Positions 8,214-16,066 of a stretch of 34,938 bases of DNA are shown here, piece after piece. The position numbers were made by a program, and so were the translations under genes. Source of the stretch: an uncultured Roseburia sp. (GTDB taxonomy: Bacteria; Bacillota; Clostridia; Lachnospirales; Lachnospiraceae). Position 1 is the stretch's first letter; each line of letters starts with the position of its first letter. The stretch is from positions 1 to 34,938 of the forward strand of contig CAAELX010000029.1 of the NCBI GenBank assembly GCA_900756925.1, written 5' to 3'. Below the pieces are notes generated by a model. That model worked only from the letters and a program-made list of their open reading frames with translations. It made no database searches and had not been told where the DNA came from.

Positions 8214-10458
8214 GTAAACAATTCAGCTGCCCGATCAGCTGTTCCACCTGCTCTCCCGGCATCTGCCCCAGCAGAGATTTCAGCGGCATTTCCCGGATAA
8301 CTTGCTCTCCCAGCTTCTTGTATTCGTCACTCATCCCTTCTGCTGATGCGGCCGCTGCTGCCAAAGGCGCCAGCAGTTCCGTAATAACGGGAGCGGTTTT
8401 CGTATGATCCAATAATTCTCCGAACGTTGTTGTGAAATCTACGCGAAGGGGCAATTTTTTCTTTGTTTCAAACACAACATCAGCATGTAAGCGGATGTCA
8501 TCAGAAGCATGGCCGATCAGGATCCGATATGTTCCGGATGGCGCATACCAGTCCCCAAGACGTTCTTCATAATAGGATAGATTCCTCGCCGAAATTTCCA
8601 TCGACACCGTTTTCTCCTCTCCCGGCAGGAGATGAACTTTGGCAAATCCTTTCAATTCCTTGACCGGTCTCTCCGATATGCCGCACAGGTCAGCCACGTA
8701 CAACTGTACGACTTCTTTTCCTTCTGTCTTTCCTGAATTTTTCACCTTGAGAGAGACTGTCAGTATATCCTCATCCGTCATTTGAGCCGATGACAAAGTC
8801 AGGTCCCCATAAGTAAATTCCGTGTAAGACAGCCCATGTCCGAATGCATACCGCACCGGAACCTTCTTTGTATCATAATAACGGTATCCGACAAAGATAT
8901 CCTCGCCATATAACACCCGCTTTCCATTTCCCGGAAAATGAAGGAAGCTCGGATTATCTTCCAGCCGGTACGGGAATGTCTCTGCCAGCCTGCCGGACGG
9001 ATTTGCTTCCCCGAATAACAGCCGGTCGCAGGCTTCGCCAACGCCCTGACCTCCTAGATACATTTCAAGGATCGCGCTTACCCGGTCTGCCCATGGCAGT
9101 TCTACCGGACTTCCATTGTGGAGTACCACTACAACATTAGGCTGTACTTTCAACACTTCTTCGATCAGCCGGTCCTGGCATTTTGGCAGCTTCATGGATG
9201 TTCTGTCATACCCTTCCGACTCAAATATCTCAGGCAGCCCGGCAAAGATTACCGCGACGTCTGCTTCTGCAGCAGTCCGAAGCGCTTTTTCCAGCTCTTG
9301 TTCCGTCATCGAGTCATTTTCGTTAGAAAATCCTTTTGCATAAGTCACGCTACGCCCTTTTTCTCCGGCAGCATCCAATGCCGAAACAACCCTGAACGGA
9401 TTGATATGGCTGGAGCCGCCGCCCTGATACCGCGGCTTTTCGGCAAATTCCCCTATATAGGCAACCTTTCTGTCTGTATTCAGCGGAAGTATACCGTTAT
9501 TTTCCAGCAGGACCGCACATTCCGTCTCAATATCAGCTGCTTTTTTATGATCTGTTTCCTTATCAGATATATCTTCCGGACGATGCTGCTCTTCACCGGC
9601 AAACACAACATTCAATACCCGCTCCACCGCTTCATCCAGCACAGCTTCGTCCAGTCTTCCCTCCTGTACTGCTTTCACAATCTGTCTGTCATTGTATCCT
9701 CCGGAATAAGGCATCTCCAGATCCAGTCCGGCCTGCAGTCCTTTCACACGGTTATTTACAGCGCCCCAGTCACTGACGACGCAGCCTTTGTATCCCCATT
9801 CTTTTCTCAGGATATCTGTCAGAAGATATCTGTTTTCCGAAGCATATTCTCCATTTATTTTGTTGTAGCTACACATGACGGTTCTTGGAGCTGATTCTTT
9901 CACCGCTTCCTCAAACGCAGGCAGGTAGATTTCCCTGAGCGCACGTTCTGACACTTCGGAAGATATCGTCATACGGAGTGTTTCCTGGTTATTCAGTGCG
10001 AAGTGCTTAATGCTTGTCCCCACGCCCTGACTCTGTACTCCGCGGATATATGCCGATGCCATCCTACCTGCCAGATATGGATCCTCCGACAGATACTCAA
10101 AGTTCCGCCCACATAACGGGCTCCTTTTAATATTCACCGCCGGGCCAAGCAGTATGCTTACATTCTCGGCCTGACACTCCGCTCCCAGCGTCTCTCCCAT
10201 CCGTTCCATCAGGTCAACATCAAAGCTGGAGGCTGTTGCACAGGCTGCCGGGAAACAAACGGCCTTCACACTTTCATTCAATCCCAGATGATCCGTTTCC
10301 CCTTCCTGCTTTCTCAGTCCGTGAGGGCCGTCCACCATCATAACTGACGGAATGTTCAGTCGTTTGATTTCTTTCGTATGCCAGTTATCAGCGCCCGAGC
10401 AGAGACTTGCCTTCTCTTCCAGCGTCATTTTTGAAATCAGTTCCTTTATTCTGTCCAT
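8203..10458 (-). CDS. GH3 beta-glycosidase (beta-glucosidase-like), copy 1
   Basis: A 751-residue retaining beta-glycosidase without signal peptide, predicted to act in the cytoplasm. The N-terminal TIM barrel shows DGPHGLRK (43-50), GRNFEYLSEDP (117-127), KHFALNNQE (151-159) and the nucleophile motif SDW with Asp230. The second domain carries ESEGYDR, where a Glu is the expected acid/base. A fibronectin-like domain follows. The last ~75 residues form a helical tail (ELLDHT, then MPLKSLL and EQLIGQLN) related to the tail of the GH78 enzymes. The gene starts 23 bp after the upstream transporter stop, with AGGAGG, and forms a unit with it. A beta-glucosidase acting after rhamnose removal is the most likely role. 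Beta-xylosidase or other activity is possible. Confidence 0.92.
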   Translation of the reverse strand: MDRIKELISKMTLEEKASLCSGADNWHTKEIKRLNIPSVMMVDGPHGLRKQEGETDHLGLNESVKAVCFPAACATASSFDVDLMERMGETLGAECQAENVSILLGPAVNIKRSPLCGRNFEYLSEDPYLAGRMASAYIRGVQSQGVGTSIKHFALNNQETLRMTISSEVSERALREIYLPAFEEAVKESAPRTVMCSYNKINGEYASENRYLLTDILRKEWGYKGCVVSDWGAVNNRVKGLQAGLDLEMPYSGGYNDRQIVKAVQEGRLDEAVLDEAVERVLNVVFAGEEQHRPEDISDKETDHKKAADIETECAVLLENNGILPLNTDRKVAYIGEFAEKPRYQGGGSSHINPFRVVSALDAAGEKGRSVTYAKGFSNENDSMTEQELEKALRTAAEADVAVIFAGLPEIFESEGYDRTSMKLPKCQDRLIEEVLKVQPNVVVVLHNGSPVELPWADRVSAILEMYLGGQGVGEACDRLLFGEANPSGRLAETFPYRLEDNPSFLHFPGNGKRVLYGEDIFVGYRYYDTKKVPVRYAFGHGLSYTEFTYGDLTLSSAQMTDEDILTVSLKVKNSGKTEGKEVVQLYVADLCGISERPVKELKGFAKVHLLPGEEKTVSMEISARNLSYYEERLGDWYAPSGTYRILIGHASDDIRLHADVVFETKKKLPLRVDFTTTFGELLDHTKTAPVITELLAPLAAAAASAEGMSDEYKKLGEQVIREMPLKSLLGQMPGEQVEQLIGQLNCLLAQ

Positions 10459-10481
10459 CGCAAAAGTCCTCCTTTCTTTTC

Positions 10482-11858
10482 TTAATACTGATTGATCATC
10501 TGTGCCTCTGCTTCTTCACGGCTGATCTCACCATTATTGCATTTTGCCATCAGCTGGACATCATGGTCATTAAGCTTGTAAAGACGAAGTATAAGCAGAG
10601 TGCAAATACCCCCGATAATGCTGCCAAGACAGCTGAATGTCCATAATTTATCGGCAAATCCTGCCGCCTGAACAACGCCTTCTCCTTCCCGGAAGCCGAT
10701 TAAAGTTAACGCAAACACACTGACTGCTGTTGCGACCGCTCCATTTAATTTTGTAAAAAATGTCTGCGCTGCAAACGTTACACCACGCATTTTTAATCCT
10801 GTCTTGTACTGTCCATACTCGTAGCAGTCCGGCGTAAACTGATACTGCAGTATAACTGCTATTCCCAGCGGAATTCCTCCTAAGGCATTTAAAATCACAT
10901 ACACCATCATATTCTCATACCCGGCTATGAATCTTACAATTCCCAGAAGTAAAGCGAAAATATATGAAATATAGAAGACTTTAAATTTATCATATTTTTT
11001 GCATAATTCTACTGCCATAACCGCACCGATTAAGGTCGGAATAATTACCGCCATCGAAACATATGAGGCAGCTTCTTCACCGCCAAGGCAGTACCGGGCA
11101 ACGTATAAGCCCCAATTTGCACCAACATTAAGCAGGCTGCTGATGAGCGGAGCCGCAAAGAAAAGCAATAAATATTTGTTCTTCCGCAGACATTCTACCA
11201 TATCTCGCAATGTATAACTTTCTTCTGCCCCGTCATTCTGGACTCTTTCTTTTTCAATTACTCTCTCCCTTGCGAACAGACAAATCGGAATCATCATAAC
11301 ACATGACAAAAGAGATAACACAATTACTGTTGTTGACCAGCCGCCTAACCGCTGCCGTACCAACGGCAGGGCAATTCCTGTAACAATACCTGCAAAAATA
11401 GCAAACAATCTTCCTATGCTGTTTAGTGAAACACGTTCCTTCTGGTCTATTGTCATCGTGGTAACAATACCAAAAATCGGTACATCGCAAAGGGTATAGG
11501 CTGTATCCCATAACATATAAGCAAGTGTTGCCCATATGATTTTAGCCGTCATGGAAATCCCGGTAGGTATTATAAAAAGAAGAATAGTTGCCACCGGAAT
11601 CGCTATGACAGATATTCGAAGCCACGGCAGGAATTTCCCTTTCTTAAAATTCACCTTATCCATGATCATACCGAAGATCGGATCGTTGATGGCATCCCAC
11701 ACTTTCGTGATAAGCGCCACGATCGCAACCAATGCTGCCGTTATGCCGATATCTGTAAAATATGTAGTCATATATCCTACCAGTCCATAGAATACATTCT
11801 GTCCCATAAAATACAAACCATAACTGATTTTTTCTCTTTTTGTAACTGAATTTTCCAT
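10482..11858 (-). CDS. GPH-family sugar:cation symporter, copy 2
   Basis: A 458-residue polytopic membrane protein of the MelB/GPH symporter family with about 12 hydrophobic segments. The family motif KVWDAINDPIFG places Asp55 and Asp59 exactly as in MelB, and KKGKFLPW follows in the loop. The C-terminal half shows YEYGQYKTG, a common GPH element. It is only distantly similar to the transporter at 3812-5164, so the two are not recent duplicates and may carry different sugars. The start at 11858 has AAAGGAC upstream; a longer frame with 21 more residues lacks a matching site and would run into the promoter. An operator lies at 11921-11954. It heads a two-gene unit with the GH3 gene. Confidence 0.9.
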   Translation of the reverse strand: MENSVTKREKISYGLYFMGQNVFYGLVGYMTTYFTDIGITAALVAIVALITKVWDAINDPIFGMIMDKVNFKKGKFLPWLRISVIAIPVATILLFIIPTGISMTAKIIWATLAYMLWDTAYTLCDVPIFGIVTTMTIDQKERVSLNSIGRLFAIFAGIVTGIALPLVRQRLGGWSTTVIVLSLLSCVMMIPICLFARERVIEKERVQNDGAEESYTLRDMVECLRKNKYLLLFFAAPLISSLLNVGANWGLYVARYCLGGEEAASYVSMAVIIPTLIGAVMAVELCKKYDKFKVFYISYIFALLLGIVRFIAGYENMMVYVILNALGGIPLGIAVILQYQFTPDCYEYGQYKTGLKMRGVTFAAQTFFTKLNGAVATAVSVFALTLIGFREGEGVVQAAGFADKLWTFSCLGSIIGGICTLLILRLYKLNDHDVQLMAKCNNGEISREEAEAQMINQY

Positions 11859-11889
11859 TTCGTTATCCGTCCTTTCATTGTTTGATTCA

Positions 11890-11954
11890 ATTATAAATAA
11901 TTCCAAAGGGCAAATCACCAACGATATATAAGCAGTTTACCGACGAAACTTAAT
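11890..11954 (-). promoter_or_regulatory. Island operator and promoter, second copy (upstream of GPH transporter 2)
   Basis: The half-sites ACGAAACTTAAT (11943-11954) and ACGATATATAAG (11921-11932) are direct repeats with a 22-bp period, matching the arrangement at 19507-19540. A minus-strand TATAAT lies at 11895-11890. No good -35 hexamer is seen (GTGATT at 17-bp spacing), which fits an activator-dependent promoter. The proximal half-site is 62 bp from the start codon. Confidence 0.78.
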
Positions 11955-11976
11955 ATAATAATCATCTTTCTAAAAA

Positions 11977-12774
11977 TTAATATAAATATTCTTCCATCTT
12001 AGGCGTCCACCATTCCAGATATCCTGCCTGCGTCGGATGAACCGGATCTGCCATATAAACTTCATATTCTTTTTCAGAAACGTCATTCATCTCCTCGTCA
12101 TTCCAAAGGTCGATCACGCCTATTCCATATTTATCCTGAAGCTCAAACAATACATCTACCATCTGCTGATACTGTTTACTGTCATATTTTGTTCCGGTAT
12201 AAAAGATCACGGGACAATTCCATGTCTGCTTTGCATATACAATGATATATTCCATTGCTCCTGTTATCGTCTGTGTATCAAAATCCTCCAGATTTTCTGA
12301 ACTGCTGATTTCTCCCATCGGCATTTCCTTCGACGCGTCATTCGTGGAAAGCTGACAGACAAATGCATCGAATTTCTCATCTGTACCGATATTATTTTTC
12401 ATCCTTTGGATATAAGACGTCTTTCCGTTATCCACTAAAGTAGTACCGCTTACAGCTTCTTTTACATACTCACAGCCATTTCTGTAAGAGATATAATCTG
12501 CGAAAGAAACATCCATTGAGTACAGACCTAAGGTTACAGATGATCCAAGGTAGCAGATACGCTTCCCTTCAAGAGGGCTGTTTTCTAACGGTTCTATATT
12601 TTCCAGGCTGTATTTTTCTGCGTTTCCCGGCATTTTTTTCAGTTTGTTCTTCCAGACAAAATCAAACGGTCCTCCACCGCCTGCTGCTCCTACTAAATAT
12701 GTCAGGCCGATTCCCACAGCCAGAATCAGAATTAAAACGATACTTAAGATAATCTTCAATATTTTCTTTTTCAT
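11977..12774 (-). CDS. Membrane-anchored SGNH/GDSL-type hydrolase
   Basis: A 265-residue protein with a lysine-rich N-terminus (MKKK) and a hydrophobic segment at about residues 5-28. This predicts a signal-anchor with the enzyme outside the cell; there is no lipobox cysteine. The SGNH blocks are visible: YLGSSVT with nucleophile Ser79, LSTND with the block III Asn, and DPVHPTQAGY with the catalytic Asp/His pair near the C-terminus. Such enzymes remove acetyl or other acyl groups from carbohydrates, so an accessory deacylase role is reasonable here. The start at 12774 has AAGGAG nine bases upstream; a start 11 codons earlier lacks one. It is the last gene of the unit that begins at 19446. The acyl substrate is unknown. 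Confidence 0.87.
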   Translation of the reverse strand: MKKKILKIILSIVLILILAVGIGLTYLVGAAGGGGPFDFVWKNKLKKMPGNAEKYSLENIEPLENSPLEGKRICYLGSSVTLGLYSMDVSFADYISYRNGCEYVKEAVSGTTLVDNGKTSYIQRMKNNIGTDEKFDAFVCQLSTNDASKEMPMGEISSSENLEDFDTQTITGAMEYIIVYAKQTWNCPVIFYTGTKYDSKQYQQMVDVLFELQDKYGIGVIDLWNDEEMNDVSEKEYEVYMADPVHPTQAGYLEWWTPKMEEYLY

Positions 12775-12879
12775 AATCCCTAACTCCTTATTATTTTCAA
12801 CTTTCATATTAAGAGAACTAACCGTCTGTATTTACCGGTCAGTTCTCGCAAATACTGTCATTTTGTTTTCTTTGATTCT

Positions 12880-13194
12880 TTATTCAAACTGATACATTCC
12901 GCTTCCTACCTTGTATAATCTGCCATCCGGCATCTTTACAACGGCAGTCGTGTTGCAGGGGATTTTTACTTTCAGCTTAAATTTCCCTTCGTCCATACTC
13001 CACCTGACTGCGATTTCCCCGTACTCACTTATATAAGTACGTTTTACACTGGTAAACGCATTGTCCGGCTCCGGTGCGATTACAATCTCCTTAAATCCGG
13101 GAGCAGCCATATCAATGCCGCTTATCTTCCGGAACATCCAGTCGTCCACGCATGGTCTATATTGACTGTTTACTTTAAGCCTTATAAGCTCCAT
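12880..13194 (-). pseudogene. GH78 gene collapsed to N- and C-terminal ends (104 codons, frame intact)
   Basis: The first ~14 residues (MELIRLKVNSQYRP) resemble the GH78 N-terminus preserved at 3792. From residue 17 on (VDDWMFRKISGID, then PGFKEIVIAPEPD and KRTYISEYGEI) the sequence is the typical C-terminal end of the GH78 barrel and its beta domain. About 800 or more internal codons, including every catalytic residue, are missing, yet the frame is open to a normal stop. It follows the intact GH78 (13209-16004) by 14 bp with only a weak ribosome binding site. The simplest reading is a relic of a tandem rhamnosidase gene. A small stand-alone beta-domain protein is a less likely alternative. 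Confidence 0.75.
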
Positions 13195-13208
13195 AGCAAC
13201 CCTACTGA

Positions 13209-16004
13209 TTAGAATTTTGCCAGTGCCGCATCCAGCATCTGCGCCTCATCTTTTTTTATCTCTCCTGCGAATGTTTTCGCGACATCTCTAAGCGAAAGCC
13301 CATATGCAATATCGGGGATCATATCCACTTCCATCATTTGAGAAAGAAACGCGCGGATATCCGGATGGTTCAGCAGTTCTTCCATTGTCGAGTCTATGCT
13401 GTATTTCTTCTTTAAAGGCTGTGACGCCTCATAAGCGACTTCATATTCTCCGGCTCTCACACGGCAGATTCCATTTTCCACCTCTTCAAATAATGGATTT
13501 TCTTTATCTTCATATACAGATTCCGACGCATATGGAAGAACCACTTCTGCACTTCCGCCGAACGGAACCGTAACAGTGACCGTGATTTTATTATCCTCTG
13601 ATATCTCCCAGCCGCACTGATAGCATCCGCTTGCCGAATCATAAACAGCTTTTACATATTTCAGTCCATTATTCACTTTCGGGCTGATCCGCATCACCCT
13701 GCCTCCCGGGTTCTGTTCCGTCACATCAATCCCGGCCGCATGACGGAAGATCCACTCCAATACAGCGCCGTAAGAATAATGATTTAGACTGTTCATCCCC
13801 GTGCTGGAGACATGTCCGCTCTCATCCAGTGAATTCCAACGCTCCCACACCGTTGTTGCTCCCAGCTTCACTTCATGGAGCCAGCCCGGGTATTCCTTAT
13901 TCAGAAGCAGCCGGTATGCCGCGTCTGTCATTCCATGATCAGTCAGGACATTGCACAGAAGCGGGGTTCCTACAAACCCGGTATTTAATTTATTTTTATT
14001 ATCCCTGAGAAGCTTTTGCAGCATCTGCTTTGTCAGTTCTTCATTTTCAGACAGATGATATTTCAGTGCAAGAATAAGCCCTGTCTGCGTCTTCACCGCA
14101 CATCTGCCTGTAGCAGTAAAATATTCTTCTTTCACGACCTGCCACTGACGGTCTGCGATTTTCTGATACTCCTGTCTCGTTTCTTCCAGTCCAAGCACCT
14201 CTGCTGCTTTTGCAACAATCTGTGCACTTGCCGCGTAGTAGATGTCTGCAATGTATGCTTCATCAGTCGCTCCATACACGCTGTTCGCAGCGGCACCTGT
14301 ACGGTCAAGAGCAAGCCAGTCACCATAATGGAAAACCTGTCTCCATCCATGATGGTCTCCATCAATTCTCCGGATATAATCGACCCACGCTTTCATGCTC
14401 TCAATTTGGTTTTCGAGTATTGTTTTGTCCCCGCTGAACAAATATACGTTCCAGGGGATGATACATGCGGCGTCTCCCCATGCGCAGGAACATTTTGTCG
14501 GTCCGAATGTGGGGACAATCTCCGGAACCATTCCGCCCGCCAGAAGCTGTTCCTGATACAGGTCGTATAAATATTTTCGGTAAAACGCATAGGTATCAGC
14601 CAGATAGCTTGCAGTCGCGGAAAATACCTGTGTATCTCCTGTCCAGCCCATCCTCTCATCTCTTTGGGGACAGTCTGTAGGCACATCCAGAAAGTTCCCT
14701 TTCATTCCCCATTCGATATTGGAGATTAATTTGTTCACAAGATCATTCCCTGTCTCGATTGCCCCGATGCTCTCATAATCACTGTAAAGAACAAGCGCCG
14801 TAAAATCCTCACACGAAAGGTCCCTAACCCCGGTCACTTTCACATATCGATAACCATAGTATGTAAAATGAGGCGTAATCACCTTTTCTGTACCATCAGA
14901 AACATAAATGTACTCCGAAAGTGCAGTTCTTAAATTCTCGTTGTAGAAACATCCGTCCTGAAGCACCTCGCCCGTCTGAATCCTGATAGTTGTCCCCGCC
15001 GGCTCATGCACCCGCAGCCGGAAGATCCCCGTGATCTCCTGCCCCAGATCAAATACCTCTTCTCCGGCAGGAGTATGGATCAGCTCTGCCGGCTTCATCT
15101 CCTCCTGTACCTTAACTGGAAGAGATAACCGTTCCATAAGCCGGCCTTTCGGAACCTTTGCGATCCGCGCAGGAGACTCCTCTACCGGCGGCAGCGTATC
15201 ATCTCTTCTCTCACCGTCATAGATATTGGAAAACCACAAATTGCTTCTTGTAACTGACCAGGTTTCATCAGAACTGATCACATCTTTCGTTCCGTCTTTG
15301 TACTCTATGTGAATCTCCGCAATCAGCTTCCACTCGTCACCGTAATATGCTTCCCGCTCCGGATCATTGAAACCGAACCTGCCTTTATACCAACCGTTTC
15401 CGAGAAGAACAGACAGCACACCTCCTCGTTCTGCCTGTTCTGTGATGTCATACGTCTGATACTGGATCCACCGGTCATAATTATTGCAGTACGGAGTCAG
15501 ATACTCTTCACCGATTTTCTTAGGATTTTCTTTATTTTCCCCAAGAAAATATGCCTCATACAATCCCAGGCCGCAAATGTACAGTCTTGCGCTTTTCACT
15601 TCTTTTGCCGGACGAATCCTCTTTGAGAAAATCGGATGCCGTTCCTGACTGCTGTCACAGGTAATCCACCTGCCCGTCCACGGTTCATCCATTTTGGCGG
15701 TCTCAAAGAACTGCGTGTCTGATTCGATCACTTCCTCTGCATCTGTTGTCACAATAACTTTCCAGTAATATCTTGTATACGGCTGCGGTTCAAATTCCAC
15801 TCTTGCAGAGAGACTGTCCAGCTCTGCCTCCCCCGTGTCGTGACAGATATCTGTAAAGGTTTTGTTCTTGCTGATCACAATCCTTGCATGTTTCTGTTCC
15901 TGTCCTCTGCCGCCTTTCACTTTCCATGAAAATACCAACGGTTTCAGATAAAACCCTAAAGGGTTTGTGATATGATTTGTTTTTGCCGCATAAATCTTGC
16001 CCAT
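13209..16004 (-). CDS. GH78 alpha-L-rhamnosidase, copy 2
   Basis: A 931-residue cytoplasmic enzyme, collinear with and very similar to the 5179-7989 protein. The signature DCPQRDERMGWTGD spans 444-457, with Glu450 the probable general acid. The Glu of ATTVWERW (about 721) is the probable base. The N-terminal part is shorter by five residues, in the loop around residues 154-165. The helical tail (about 867-931) with ELLNHP and GLSLRDV is conserved too. GGAAG precedes the ATG. It lies 62 bp downstream of the GH3 gene, so the order GH3 then GH78 is the same as at 10458-5179 and indicates segmental duplication. The copies may differ in aglycone or linkage preference, which cannot be judged from sequence. 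Confidence 0.93.
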   Translation of the reverse strand: MGKIYAAKTNHITNPLGFYLKPLVFSWKVKGGRGQEQKHARIVISKNKTFTDICHDTGEAELDSLSARVEFEPQPYTRYYWKVIVTTDAEEVIESDTQFFETAKMDEPWTGRWITCDSSQERHPIFSKRIRPAKEVKSARLYICGLGLYEAYFLGENKENPKKIGEEYLTPYCNNYDRWIQYQTYDITEQAERGGVLSVLLGNGWYKGRFGFNDPEREAYYGDEWKLIAEIHIEYKDGTKDVISSDETWSVTRSNLWFSNIYDGERRDDTLPPVEESPARIAKVPKGRLMERLSLPVKVQEEMKPAELIHTPAGEEVFDLGQEITGIFRLRVHEPAGTTIRIQTGEVLQDGCFYNENLRTALSEYIYVSDGTEKVITPHFTYYGYRYVKVTGVRDLSCEDFTALVLYSDYESIGAIETGNDLVNKLISNIEWGMKGNFLDVPTDCPQRDERMGWTGDTQVFSATASYLADTYAFYRKYLYDLYQEQLLAGGMVPEIVPTFGPTKCSCAWGDAACIIPWNVYLFSGDKTILENQIESMKAWVDYIRRIDGDHHGWRQVFHYGDWLALDRTGAAANSVYGATDEAYIADIYYAASAQIVAKAAEVLGLEETRQEYQKIADRQWQVVKEEYFTATGRCAVKTQTGLILALKYHLSENEELTKQMLQKLLRDNKNKLNTGFVGTPLLCNVLTDHGMTDAAYRLLLNKEYPGWLHEVKLGATTVWERWNSLDESGHVSSTGMNSLNHYSYGAVLEWIFRHAAGIDVTEQNPGGRVMRISPKVNNGLKYVKAVYDSASGCYQCGWEISEDNKITVTVTVPFGGSAEVVLPYASESVYEDKENPLFEEVENGICRVRAGEYEVAYEASQPLKKKYSIDSTMEELLNHPDIRAFLSQMMEVDMIPDIAYGLSLRDVAKTFAGEIKKDEAQMLDAALAKF

Positions 16005-16066
16005 AATTCTTCCTCATTTTCATGCTGATACTTTTTCATCCAATAATAAGCCAACCGTTCCTCCCA

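Noticed and set aside
12825..12850. Possible fourth operator (TTTACCGGTCAGTTCT) upstream of the SGNH gene
   Set aside because: Only the first seven bases match the block, and the half-site and its 22-bp partner are missing.
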